Shown: positions 50,082 to 58,825 of the stretch, piece by piece | Layout of the letters: the number at the start of each line of letters is the position of its first letter | Position numbering within the stretch: position 1 is the stretch's first letter | Assembly: GCA_963663395.1 (NCBI GenBank) | Contig: OY760226.1 | Location: forward strand, 4,216,001 to 4,280,000 | Reading direction: 5' to 3' | Origin: Azophilus sp963663395 | GTDB lineage: Bacteria; Pseudomonadota; Gammaproteobacteria; Pseudomonadales; Azotimanducaceae | DNA length: 64,000 bases | Program-made: the position numbers and the translations under genes | Notes under the pieces: model-generated | What the model saw: only the letters and a program-made list of their open reading frames with translations | Told to the model about the DNA's origin: nothing | Databases searched by the model: none

Positions 50082-51457
50082 CCGGCGTTGCGGGCGCGCT
50101 CGACGCTCTGTCGATAGGGCTTCAGGCTCAGGTAGACCGCAACCAGCCCGAGCGGGATGACGACCGCGCAAACCACTGACATCGAATAGCGAAGCTTCTG
50201 CGGGTCGCCGAATCCATAATCCGTCACCAGCGCGACCAGGGTCGGCCCGAATCCCAGGGCGGCCAGGTTGCCGACCAGAAAGTACAGCGCCGTCATCTGC
50301 GCCCGCAGCCGGTTCGGCGCAATCACCTGCAGCGCGGCCGCGGGCAGACCCTGGGGGTAGGCGAGCAGGAAGGTCGTTATCGCAAGCCCGATGACAGCGG
50401 CCGTATCGGTAGGCAGCAGCGGTGTCACTACCGCAAACGGCAACGCCACCGCTCCCCCATACAGGGTTGCCCGAAGTATGGCGTCCTCGTGCCCGCGGCG
50501 CTGCAGCCAATCGGCCACGAAGCCTCCCGTGTACACCCCGGCGGTACCGAACACCAGGGTCACGCCGCCATAGACGAAGCCGATCCGCGGAGCGTCCCAG
50601 CCGAATGTTCGAATAAAGAGCGTCGGCGTCCAGACGAGATACGCGACGATGCCGATGCCGATCAGGGCGAACGCGGTGAAATGCCAGGCAATCGTCGCGG
50701 CATTGCCGCGCAGGAACACCCGCAGGTCCTTGAGCGAGGCGCCGTGAGAACTGTGCACGGCCGCCGCCTGGCTACGCCGCAACGGTTCGCGAACGCTCAG
50801 CATCAACAGCAGAATGGGCAGGCCCAGCAACCCGACGTAGAAAAAGGTGAGTTGCCAGGCGTGCACCGTACCGACAACAGGCAACTCGACGGGCGGCGCC
50901 GCCGAAACCAGCTTGATGACCAGACCGCCAATCATCAGGGCAAGCCCCGCACCGAGGTAGACACCCATCGAATAGACGCTGATGGCCCGGGCCAGGCGGT
51001 GCTTGGGAAAGTAGTCGGAGATCATCGAAAAGGCCGCCGGCGACAGGGTCGCCTCGCCCACACCAACCCCCACGCGTGCCAGAAAGAGCTGCCAGAAATT
51101 CTGTGCCGCGCCGCACAGGGCCGTCATCGCACTCCAGGTGGCAATGCCGGCCCGAATGATGTTGGTACGGTGCGCCTGATCGGCGAGCCTCGCCAGCGGC
51201 AGGCCCATCACCGTGTAGAAGATCGCGAATGCGAAGCCGGCCAGCAGGCTCACCTGGGTGTCTGAAATGCCCAGGTCCGCGCGAATGGGCTCCACCAGCA
51301 GGCTCAGAATCTGCCGGTCGATAAACGAGTTCGTGTACGCCAGCATCAACACGCACACCACATACCAGGCGTACACGCGATTCGGCCAGGGCGCCTCGTC
51401 GGCTTCCAGGCCTTCCGGAACAGGGATTTCGGCGGGTGCCGCCGTGGAGTCGGTCAA
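50078..51457 (-). CDS. MFS transporter
   Basis: Twelve-helix major facilitator of 459 residues. The motif between helices 2 and 3 is GLPLARLADQAHRTNIIR, and helix 1 starts YAWYVVCVLMLAYTNSFIDRQILSLL, matching the Spinster/hexuronate-like group (ACS-related) common in sphingomonads and marine bacteria. GVGVGEATLSPAAFSMISDYFP is typical of these. The start is a TTG at 51457 with GGAT upstream; no ATG is available, and another TTG lies at 51478. Genes upstream on the same strand encode a luciferase-like monooxygenase and an acyl-CoA-dehydrogenase-like protein, so it may import their substrate. Confidence 0.9.
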   Translation of the reverse strand: MTDSTAAPAEIPVPEGLEADEAPWPNRVYAWYVVCVLMLAYTNSFIDRQILSLLVEPIRADLGISDTQVSLLAGFAFAIFYTVMGLPLARLADQAHRTNIIRAGIATWSAMTALCGAAQNFWQLFLARVGVGVGEATLSPAAFSMISDYFPKHRLARAISVYSMGVYLGAGLALMIGGLVIKLVSAAPPVELPVVGTVHAWQLTFFYVGLLGLPILLLMLSVREPLRRSQAAAVHSSHGASLKDLRVFLRGNAATIAWHFTAFALIGIGIVAYLVWTPTLFIRTFGWDAPRIGFVYGGVTLVFGTAGVYTGGFVADWLQRRGHEDAILRATLYGGAVALPFAVVTPLLPTDTAAVIGLAITTFLLAYPQGLPAAALQVIAPNRLRAQMTALYFLVGNLAALGFGPTLVALVTDYGFGDPQKLRYSMSVVCAVVIPLGLVAVYLSLKPYRQSVERARNAG

Positions 51458-51519
51458 GACGTCATCCGATAGCTTCAATAGCGCATCATAGAACGATTCG
51501 CGCGAGGAACAGTGCCGGA

Positions 51520-52428
51520 TCAGCCTTGCAGCAATTCCTTGATGCGCGCGACAGCCTCGATGCCCTGCTCCTCGCTCGGCGCCACCGGCATTATGTTGAA
51601 CAGACGGCAGCCGGCGTCGCGATAGGGCGCCAGGTATTCGGCGATCTCGTCGGCGGTGCCCCAGGGGCTGTATCTTGCAAAGCGCTCGAAGGGAACCCGG
51701 TACATCGTTTCCATGGCCTTGGCCAGGCGTGCCCGGCCGCGACGGCGGTTGTTGTCGATACCGGTCCAGAGCTGCAGGCCATGCGCGCCGAGCGGTGCCC
51801 GCCCGAGCGCCGCGGCCTGCTCGTTGACGGTATTCACCCGGTCGCGGTAACGCTGTGCGGTGGACCAGATGCCGAGCCAACCGTCCCCAAACCGGGCTGC
51901 CCGCGCCAGCGAGGCCGCGGCCCGGCCACCGACGACAACGGGAATGGGCACGGCCGGGGCCGGCTTGATCCAGGCCCGTTCGAATGCAAAGAACTCGCCT
52001 CTGTAATCCATCGGTTCGCCCGTGAGCAAACCCTGCAGCACCGCGAGGCACTCATCGGTACGCCGTCCCCGGGTGGCGGGGTCGACGCCGCACATGGCAA
52101 TCTCGTTGCGGTCTTCGCCACCGACGCCGACTCCCAGAATGAGTTGTCCGGGGCTCGATTCGGCAAGTGTCGCGAGCTGCCGCGCAACGGTTACCGGATG
52201 CCTGAGTGCCAGCAGGTAGACGCCGACGCACACCTTCAGCGTCGGGTGAGACGCGGCGATTGTGGCGGCGTTGATCAGGCCGTCCATGCCCGTGCCGACG
52301 TGGAAGCTGACGTGATCGGCGATGAAAACGTGATCGAGCCCGGAAGCGGCGACCCGCTCCAGGTACGCCCGTCGCTCCGCGTGCGGAGCCAGGAGGATAC
52401 CGTTGCTTGCGAGGGTTCCTACCTGCAT
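51520..52428 (-). CDS. LLM class (luciferase-like) flavin-dependent oxidoreductase
   Basis: Predicted FMNH2- or F420-dependent monooxygenase/dehydrogenase of 302 residues in a TIM-barrel fold. It has HVFIADHVSFHVG, VGVYLLALRHPVTVARQLATL, LILGVGVGGEDRNEIAMCG, VPIPVVVGGRAAASLARAARFGDGWLG and GTADEIAEYLAPYRDAG, all typical LLM signatures. The ATG at 52428 lies four bases after the stop of the flavoprotein gene, so both are likely one transcript together with the MFS gene. The physiological substrate is unknown. Confidence 0.9.
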   Translation of the reverse strand: MQVGTLASNGILLAPHAERRAYLERVAASGLDHVFIADHVSFHVGTGMDGLINAATIAASHPTLKVCVGVYLLALRHPVTVARQLATLAESSPGQLILGVGVGGEDRNEIAMCGVDPATRGRRTDECLAVLQGLLTGEPMDYRGEFFAFERAWIKPAPAVPIPVVVGGRAAASLARAARFGDGWLGIWSTAQRYRDRVNTVNEQAAALGRAPLGAHGLQLWTGIDNNRRRGRARLAKAMETMYRVPFERFARYSPWGTADEIAEYLAPYRDAGCRLFNIMPVAPSEEQGIEAVARIKELLQG

Positions 52429-52432
52429 CTGG

Positions 52433-53590
52433 CTACAGCAGCGTCTTCGGGTCGATGCCAAGCGCCACCTTGCCCACCACTTCGTAAGTGGGCTGCGCGA
52501 CCATGATGTGCTGGGTCGCCACGTGCACATCGCGAAAGCACCGCTGCAAATCGCTGGTGGCGTACACGGAACTGCCCCCGGCAGCGTGGTACAGGCGGTC
52601 AACCGCGGCCACGGCCGACCAGGTGTTGTTGGTGGCGGCCAGCCGCAACTCCGCCTTGATTTCCCTGGACAGGGGGGCGCCGTCCTGCGCGGCCTGCCAG
52701 GCGCGATCGACGGTTTCCCGGGTGAGCGCCCGGCCGGACCGCAAGGCGGCTTGCGCCATCGCCAGGTCTTTCTGTGCGCTGGCGCGCTGGGCCAGCGGGC
52801 GCCTGGACCCGGTCGGCAACTTGTCGGTTGCGAGCGCCATGAAGCTGTCGATCGCATGTTGCGCGATGCCCACCGCCACCGCCGACACGCCCAGCGCGAG
52901 CAAGCCCAGGGTGGGGAATCGATAGAGCGGCGCCTCGACGCGCGCGCGCTTGCCGAGCACGGTCCAGCGCCCCTCGGGTACGAACAGGTTTGTCACCTCG
53001 ATGTCGTTGCTGCCGCTGCCGCGCAACCCCGAGGCATGCCAGTTGTCGTGAATGGTGACGTCGTCGCGCGGGAAAAACACCAACGCCGTCTCGGGTAGAT
53101 CGAATGCGTTCTTTCGTGGTGCCCCGTTTTCCATGAAGACACAGCCGCCGCAGATCCAGTCGGCCACGTCGCTGCCGCTGCCAAACGGCCAGCGGCCGGA
53201 AACGGTCACGCCGTCCCGGGCCGGTTGCGCACGGCCCAGGGGTGCGGTCACGCCGCAGGTGATACCGGAGGGGTTGTCGCCGTATATGGCCCGGGCCCAG
53301 GCATCGGGCAGGGAGGCGGCCATGAGCCCGGTGGTCGCGCCGATCATCAGGCACCAGCCGACGGCCCCGTCCGCGCGGGAGACGGCTTCCACCGTATCGA
53401 ACAGTGTCTGCGGATCGGCTTCGCCGCCGCCGTACCGGGCGGGCACCAGCATGTTGAACAATCCTGCCTCCGCCATCCGCCGCGCAAGGTCTCCGGGCAT
53501 GCGCCGCTCCTGCTCAATCGCCTCCGCCCGTGCCGCAATCTCCGTCAGGAACGACCGGGCGACAGCTTTCAGGTCTGGTTCGTTGGCCAT
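52433..53590 (-). CDS. Acyl-CoA dehydrogenase-like flavoprotein (possible two-component monooxygenase)
   Basis: A 385-residue protein of the acyl-CoA dehydrogenase fold: N-terminal helical domain (RRMPGDLARRMAEAGLFNMLVP), beta-barrel middle domain (VSGRWPFGSGSDVADWICG, NWHASGLRGSGSNDIEV) and C-terminal helices (ATSDLQRCFRDVHVATQHIMV). The GSGSND and RCFRDVHVATQH motifs are those of the HsaA/pigment-hydroxylase type of FMN-dependent monooxygenases rather than true dehydrogenases, and the usual catalytic Glu is not evident. It is first in a minus-strand run with the LLM and MFS genes. Confidence 0.85.
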   Translation of the reverse strand: MANEPDLKAVARSFLTEIAARAEAIEQERRMPGDLARRMAEAGLFNMLVPARYGGGEADPQTLFDTVEAVSRADGAVGWCLMIGATTGLMAASLPDAWARAIYGDNPSGITCGVTAPLGRAQPARDGVTVSGRWPFGSGSDVADWICGGCVFMENGAPRKNAFDLPETALVFFPRDDVTIHDNWHASGLRGSGSNDIEVTNLFVPEGRWTVLGKRARVEAPLYRFPTLGLLALGVSAVAVGIAQHAIDSFMALATDKLPTGSRRPLAQRASAQKDLAMAQAALRSGRALTRETVDRAWQAAQDGAPLSREIKAELRLAATNNTWSAVAAVDRLYHAAGGSSVYATSDLQRCFRDVHVATQHIMVAQPTYEVVGKVALGIDPKTLL

Positions 53591-53746
53591 GCGATAACTC
53601 TAGCAGTTCGACGGGCTGCTTGATTGCCTTTGGTATGCAGGCCAGCGCCATGTCGGCCAACGCCGGCGCTTGTTCGAGGGAGCACCATGGAACCGTTGCT
53701 GCTGGAATTTGACGGCAACGTCGCAGTCCTGAAATTCAAGGCCCGC

Positions 53747-54862
53747 CTAATTGAACAGGTCGGCAAAAAAGCCGAGGACGGCCAGCAGTGCCGACAGGTA
53801 CCAGGGCTGGTGCACCAGTTCGACGATGGTGCCGTCGGGGTCGTAGAACATGATGATGCGGCCCGATGAGTCCGGCCCGGAACAGCAAGGCGTGATGCCG
53901 GAAATGAAATCCACGCCCTGCGCTTCGAGCAGAGCGACGTCTCCATCGATATCGGTGGTGGCAAGGGCCATGCGGTGAATGCCCAGATGGTTGATGGGGA
54001 TGGGATACGGCGGCCGGGGGTCATACGGCTCGAGCCACTGCACCAGTTCGATCTGCGAGCCGTCCTCCACATGAGTCATCAGCGCACCCCGGATGTGAAT
54101 CGGGCGCTCAAACCCCAATGCCCGGGCAACTGCCGGGCTGTCGGTGGCGGGCCGTTCAACCGAAACCCGGTAGCCGAACATTTCGTACCAGGCCCGGGAG
54201 CGCTCGAAGTCGCTGACGTTGATGTGTACCGCCCCGAGCCCGACGATGTGTGGCGCCGGCGTATCGGCGGGATCGCCGTCTATTTCGGCCAGCTCGTAAA
54301 ACGTGCCGTCCGGATCGGTGAAAACCGCGAAGCGCCTCCCGTCGCTGCGCTCCACCGGGGCAGAAAGGAACCTGACCCCTTTTGCGGACATGTGGGCGTG
54401 GGCGCTGTCCAGGTCCGTGGTGTGCATGACCGCCCGGGCCATGCCCAGCCGGTTCAGCGCCTCATAAGGCGGGGAGTCGTCACGCGGAATGGTGAACTCT
54501 ATGAGATCGATTACGCCACCGCCGAACAGGCCCAGCCCGATAAGCTCACCATGCAGCAGGTATCCTCCGGCTTCGCCGCCTTTGGCGCCGTCGTATTCGG
54601 TGGGCGTGGCAACGCCAATGGCCCGGGCCATGGCCCGGGTATTGGCATCCGGAAAGCCGGACAGGGTATCGAAGCCAAGGGCACTGTAAAACGCCCGCGC
54701 GGCCTCGAAATCGCTGACGTTGGTGTTGAAGTGTACCCGGGCCTGAACGCTCAGGGTGGGGGATGCCCCCGGCGTCGCTGCCTGTTCGCCGGCGAGCCCA
54801 ATCTGACCCCCGATGAACGCCAGGCACAGCAGGGTGGGGCTTGCGCGCAGCATTTTCATCAT
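53747..54862 (-). CDS. Exported double-domain VOC (glyoxalase-like) protein
   Basis: A 371-residue protein with an N-terminal signal peptide (LRASPTLLCLAFIGGQIGLAG), then two VOC domains: first VHFNTNVSDFEAARAFYSAL to FAVFTDPDGTFYELAEI, second LGAVHINVSDFERSRAWYEMF to IIMFYDPDGTIVELV. It ends in a hydrophobic tail (WYLSALLAVLGFFADLF). Export of a VOC protein with a C-terminal hydrophobic segment is unusual. The start is the ATG at 54862; an in-frame GTG at 54883 would add seven residues. It follows a small membrane protein gene on the same strand, almost contiguous. Function unknown. Confidence 0.8.
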   Translation of the reverse strand: MMKMLRASPTLLCLAFIGGQIGLAGEQAATPGASPTLSVQARVHFNTNVSDFEAARAFYSALGFDTLSGFPDANTRAMARAIGVATPTEYDGAKGGEAGGYLLHGELIGLGLFGGGVIDLIEFTIPRDDSPPYEALNRLGMARAVMHTTDLDSAHAHMSAKGVRFLSAPVERSDGRRFAVFTDPDGTFYELAEIDGDPADTPAPHIVGLGAVHINVSDFERSRAWYEMFGYRVSVERPATDSPAVARALGFERPIHIRGALMTHVEDGSQIELVQWLEPYDPRPPYPIPINHLGIHRMALATTDIDGDVALLEAQGVDFISGITPCCSGPDSSGRIIMFYDPDGTIVELVHQPWYLSALLAVLGFFADLFN

Positions 54863-54869
54863 CGGCTGA

Positions 54870-55229
54870 CTATGCCGAGGCACAAACTTTGGTGCGCTGA
54901 GTGATCAGTACAAGGCTGATCGCCGCAAGCACCGCATGACCGATCATGCCGCCCACCTGGTCGCCGGCCACGGCCAGCGAGATGGTCAGTCCGGTATGAA
55001 AGGTCAATAGCAGGCCGAGAGCCACGGTCACCGCCGCTAGATCGGTGCGGCGCGGCCAGGCCCACAACGAGACGCTGGCCACAGCTAGCGCCGCAAAACC
55101 GTAGTGCATGGACCATTGGGCACCCCGGCCGGCGGCAGAGATGCCTTCCGGACCCCCGATCAGCGCCACGGCCGCCATGGTTTCCATGAGCAGATGCAGA
55201 ATCAGCAAAACAACAAAAAGAACACGCAT
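54870..55229 (-). CDS. Small four-TM membrane protein of unknown function
   Basis: A 119-residue protein with hydrophobic helices at VLFVVLLILHLLMETMAAVALIG, YGFAALAVASVSLWAWP, AAVTVALGLLLTFHTGLTISLAV and GMIGHAVLAAISLVLI. The ATG at 55229 is preceded by a strong GAGGAGGG. Its stop lies within ten bases of the following double-VOC gene, so they form a pair. No family was recognised; the HxL...H pattern in helix 1 and 3 is noted without a function. Confidence 0.75.
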   Translation of the reverse strand: MRVLFVVLLILHLLMETMAAVALIGGPEGISAAGRGAQWSMHYGFAALAVASVSLWAWPRRTDLAAVTVALGLLLTFHTGLTISLAVAGDQVGGMIGHAVLAAISLVLITQRTKVCASA

Positions 55230-55329
55230 GGGCCCTCCTCGCTTATCTGGTTTGCTTGTCCGGTTTGAGCTTTCCGGTTCAAGACACCTGGTTCCGGCCG
55301 TTGCCGGCGCTTTCATCCATCCTTCCGTT

Positions 55330-55800
55330 TCAAGCCGTCTGGCGCAAGGCCGCAACGCTCACAACCCGGGTACCCGCCGCCCGGTCATGCAGGCACCGGC
55401 GCTGCTTCCCGAATATCGGTAACAGGTCCAGCAGCGGCAACAGGATGAGCGGCGGGTAGACAACAACGAACAAGAGCGGAAAAAAAAGTGCCCGCACGCA
55501 GATCAGCTTCCAGAACGAGGCCGGCTCCAGAGCGCCCGCCCGGACCACGGCAATGCCGAACAGGCGCTTGCCCAGAGTCTGCCCGCTTCGGGCGAGCCCA
55601 TAACCGTTCAGAACCAGGTAGCTCGCCACGGCCAGCACAAACACCCACCAGATCCACCAGGCGCTGGTGAAATCCTCGGGGTCTTCCATAACCTCGAACA
55701 CCATCACCAGCACTACCGTCAGACCCGGGACCAGCACCGCATCCACAGCGGTCGCAGCCAGGCGCCGCCAACGCCCTGCAAGGACGTCGGCGTCATTCAT
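55330..55800 (-). CDS. RDD family membrane protein
   Basis: A 156-residue integral membrane protein of the RDD family. LAGRWRRLAATAVDAVLVPGLTVVLVM places the Arg and Asp residues in the first helix region, GQTLGKRLFGIAVVRA is the signature loop, and two further helices follow (LICVRALFFPLLFVVVYPPLILL). RDD proteins are poorly characterised; some are Na+/H+ antiporters. The ATG at 55800 overlaps the end of the quinoprotein gene by eight bases, so it is probably co-translated with it. Confidence 0.85.
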   Translation of the reverse strand: MNDADVLAGRWRRLAATAVDAVLVPGLTVVLVMVFEVMEDPEDFTSAWWIWWVFVLAVASYLVLNGYGLARSGQTLGKRLFGIAVVRAGALEPASFWKLICVRALFFPLLFVVVYPPLILLPLLDLLPIFGKQRRCLHDRAAGTRVVSVAALRQTA

Positions 55801-57394
55801 GGGCGGGCTGCACCTGAAACAGCAGAAACGCATTGCCGCCGCGCTGCTGGCCCACGTATCGGTAGCCGGCCGTGACCATCAGCAAATCGTCCGCCAGCAT
55901 GGCGCCGTGAGCGTCGAATGCCCCGCCGCTTGTTCGCAAACCGTTGACCGCCGGGTATTCCCGCCAGGCATCGTGTTCCCACAACAACTCCCCGGACGTG
56001 GCCTGATGCACCATGAGGTATCCATCCATGCTGCCCGTCACGACAATGTCGTTGGCTGCCACGGCGGCGGCGGAGAGGCCGAAAACGCATTCCCGGTCGT
56101 TGCAGCGCGACTCGCGAGTGTAAGACCAGCGCACCGCCCCGGTTTCCGTATCGAGCGCGTACAGCCCCGGAGCCGGCTCCCCCGGTGCCGGAAATCCCAC
56201 CAACTCCTTGTCGCTTACCGGCACAAACACCAGCCCCTGCCGCTCGTTGACCGCAAGACCCCAATGGACGCCGCCGATGATGCCGCCACGCCCGAGCTTC
56301 CTGGTCCAGACCAGCTCACCGGTATCCGGGTCGACCGCGTGCACGTCCGCCGATTTCTGACCGGCCAGCAGCAGAGGCTTGCCGGAGAGCGTGCGTGTAA
56401 GCACCGTTGCTGCACCAAAATCCACGTCCGGGCCCATGGGGTCCGGGCAGTTGGGATGGTTCAAGCCTACGAGGTTGCATGCCGCCGTGTAGGCGTCGTT
56501 CGCCGTGAACTGACGCACCCAGACAATCTCGCCGGAATTGGTGCTTACGGCAAAAAGCGCATCGCTCGTGCCGGTGGTGGGATGCGAAAAATTCTGCCCG
56601 GTGCCGAAGTACAGGTGGCCACGCTCGGCGTCGTAGGCGGGCGCGGCCCACACCGATGCCCCGCTGGGCCCATGTTTCTCGACCAGAAAGAAATGGCGCC
56701 CGGTCTGCGTGGCCGGCTGGACGATCGTCGGCTGATACCAGAGCGCGCCTCCCGTCGTCAGGTCGAATGCCGCCAGCCCACCGCTGGTGACACAGCACCC
56801 GTACAGCGGGTTCACCGCCAGCCCCACCTCCCTGGACGAAACGGGAACGTACACCACGTTGCCGACAACCACCGGCGACCCGGAATACCAGGGCAGTGGC
56901 TCCTGACGCACCGTAGCGTGCCAGACGGTGTCTCCCGTGCCTGCGTCGATGGCGAATACGCCCGCCGTGCGATCGTTGAAGATCAGCAGGTCTCTACCCT
57001 CGAGCCTCGCGTGCAGGATGGCGCTGGCAATCTGCCCATCATGGGGAAACAGCCAACGCTCGCACCCGCTTTCCCGATCCAGCGCAACCAGTCCGCGTCC
57101 GGAATCGCCAATCACGATGCTGTCCTCGGTCACCAATGGATAAAACCTCGGGGTTTCCTCCGCAAGCCCGTACACCCACTTGAGCGCCAACCGCCCGGCG
57201 TTCACCGAGTTCAGTGACGATCGCGGTTGATAACGCGTATTGCGCCTGTCGATCCCCCAGGCCTCGGCGTAAAGCTCGTCGAAGGTGCCCAGGTCACTGC
57301 ATCGGGCGTGCACCGGTGACGGCAACATCAGGCCCCACAGCAGACCGACGGCCAGCAACACGTACCACGGCCGACGCCGCCGTTCCTCAGTCAC
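55793..57394 (-). CDS. PQQ-binding-like beta-propeller protein, polyvinyl-alcohol-dehydrogenase type
   Basis: Exported eight-bladed-propeller protein of 533 residues, with a signal peptide (PWYVLLAVGLLWGLMLPSPVHA). Blade motifs of the type W-x-x-D...T-G occur throughout (ALDRESGCERWLF, AIDAGTGDTVWHA, AVSTNSGEIVWVR, AVDPDTGELVWTRKLG). SPVVVGNVVYVPVSSREVG and the vicinal Cys pair in NPLYGCCVTSGGL resemble PVA dehydrogenases. No CxxCH heme site is present, unlike PVA dehydrogenases with a cytochrome domain. It could be a PQQ alcohol dehydrogenase or a non-catalytic propeller. The start is a GTG at 57394. Confidence 0.8.
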   Translation of the reverse strand: MTEERRRRPWYVLLAVGLLWGLMLPSPVHARCSDLGTFDELYAEAWGIDRRNTRYQPRSSLNSVNAGRLALKWVYGLAEETPRFYPLVTEDSIVIGDSGRGLVALDRESGCERWLFPHDGQIASAILHARLEGRDLLIFNDRTAGVFAIDAGTGDTVWHATVRQEPLPWYSGSPVVVGNVVYVPVSSREVGLAVNPLYGCCVTSGGLAAFDLTTGGALWYQPTIVQPATQTGRHFFLVEKHGPSGASVWAAPAYDAERGHLYFGTGQNFSHPTTGTSDALFAVSTNSGEIVWVRQFTANDAYTAACNLVGLNHPNCPDPMGPDVDFGAATVLTRTLSGKPLLLAGQKSADVHAVDPDTGELVWTRKLGRGGIIGGVHWGLAVNERQGLVFVPVSDKELVGFPAPGEPAPGLYALDTETGAVRWSYTRESRCNDRECVFGLSAAAVAANDIVVTGSMDGYLMVHQATSGELLWEHDAWREYPAVNGLRTSGGAFDAHGAMLADDLLMVTAGYRYVGQQRGGNAFLLFQVQPAHE

Positions 57395-57402
57395 GCCGGT
57401 GC

Positions 57403-58503
57403 TTACTTTTCATGCTGGTCGCGATAGGCCTGGATGTTGTCGAGGGTCTGCCGGGCCGCTTCGTGGACCTCGGGCGCATGGACCCGCCGGCGCAACTCGG
57501 CGTCCGCAAGTTCGGGCGCTACGTAGCCGTCATCGTCGTGGCTCACGTTTTCTCCCGGCGCGATGACGTGGTCGATGGCATCCAGAGTCGCGTTGCTCAG
57601 CACCACGTCGGCCCCTTCCAGCAACCCGTCCAGCTGGTCGGGGGTGCGCGGCCCGATGATGACAGACGCCACCGCCGGATGTGCCGACACGAACGCAAGG
57701 GCCATGTGCATCAAGGAGACACCCGCTTCCCGCGCAATGGCATCGAGCTGCTCCACCAGGTCGAGCTTGCGCTGGTTGTCGGGCCGCGCCATGTCGTATA
57801 GATGGGGCTGCAGGTTCTGGCGATGCGTATCGTTGGGTTTGGCGTTGTGGCGCCACTTGCCGGTCAACCAGCCTTGCGACAGGGGGCTCCACACTACGAC
57901 GCCTATTCCGTAACGCTGACAGGTCGGCAGAACATCCCCCTCGACACGACGGGCAAACAGCGAGTATGGCGCCTGCTCCACACGAAAACGTTCCCGGACC
58001 CGCCGTTCGGAAACCCACTGTGCCTCGACAAGCTGCTCGGCGGGAAAGGTCGACGTGCCGATCATCCGCACCTTGCCCTGACGAATCAGGTCCGACAGCG
58101 CGCCAAGGGTTTCGTCGATGTCCGTGCTGACGTCCGGCCGATGCACCTGGTACAGGTCGATGTAGTCCGTCCCCAGCCGTTGCAGGCTTTGCTCCACCTC
58201 GCGGGTAATCCAGCGCCTGGAGTTGCCACGATGATTGGGATTGTCGTCCATGGGCAGGCTGAACTTGGTTGCAAGCACCACGTCGTCACGCCGGCCCTGC
58301 AACGACTTGCCGAGCATGGTTTCCGACTCACCGTGCGAGTAGACGTCGGACGTATCGAAATAGTTGATGCCCGCATCCATCGCGCGATGCACCATGCGGT
58401 CTGCCTCCGCCTGGCTGGCATTGCCGAAGTAGCCGAACATGCCCGCGCCAAAGCAGAACTTGCTGACGCTGACGCCCGTACGGCCCAATACTCGCATCTC
58501 CAT
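57403..58503 (-). CDS. Aldo/keto reductase (Tas/YajO-like)
   Basis: NADPH-dependent reductase of 366 residues: MEMRVLGRTGVSVSKFCFGAG at the start, INYFDTSDVYSHGESETMLG with catalytic Asp and Tyr, DDVVLATKFSLPMDDNPNHRG with Lys, SLQRLGTDYIDLYQVHRPD with His, VVWSPLSQGWLTGKW and ASVIIGPRTPDQLDGLL. The ATG at 58503 has CAGGAGA upstream at good spacing. It precedes the quinoprotein gene by eight bases, same strand. Substrate unknown. Confidence 0.92.
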   Translation of the reverse strand: MEMRVLGRTGVSVSKFCFGAGMFGYFGNASQAEADRMVHRAMDAGINYFDTSDVYSHGESETMLGKSLQGRRDDVVLATKFSLPMDDNPNHRGNSRRWITREVEQSLQRLGTDYIDLYQVHRPDVSTDIDETLGALSDLIRQGKVRMIGTSTFPAEQLVEAQWVSERRVRERFRVEQAPYSLFARRVEGDVLPTCQRYGIGVVVWSPLSQGWLTGKWRHNAKPNDTHRQNLQPHLYDMARPDNQRKLDLVEQLDAIAREAGVSLMHMALAFVSAHPAVASVIIGPRTPDQLDGLLEGADVVLSNATLDAIDHVIAPGENVSHDDDGYVAPELADAELRRRVHAPEVHEAARQTLDNIQAYRDQHEK

Positions 58504-58825
58504 GGGGTCTCCTGTCAGGGTGGCCTAAACTGTAGCAGGCTACACCGGCCTCAGGCGCTGTAGCCACCCGTCAGGACTCAACCCGCCGACTTTCAGAACG
58601 GCCGGGCAGCAACGGCGGCAGGCTTTACGCCCAACCGGTTTTGCCCGGATAATCCTGCCGCTCCCTGAGAAACTTCGAGGTCGCCCTAAAATCAGGACGT
58701 GTCGCCGGCAAGCTCGCGCCCGTTGCCGGGGGCGCCAACGGGCTCGGCGAAGCCGCTGCAAACCCAAGCCGGTCGCCATGAATGGAGTGGCGCCGCAATA
58801 ACATGCCGGATGGTGATGGAAGGAT
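58504..58825. other. Divergent intergenic region AKR / amidase
   Basis: 322 bp with no gene. It contains a small palindrome TGTAGC-AG-GCTACA (58531-58544), close to the AKR start and a candidate operator. A hairpin at 58718-58743 has perfect arms GCCCGTTG and CAACGGGC. Promoters for both genes are expected here but not clearly recognisable. Confidence 0.5.
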
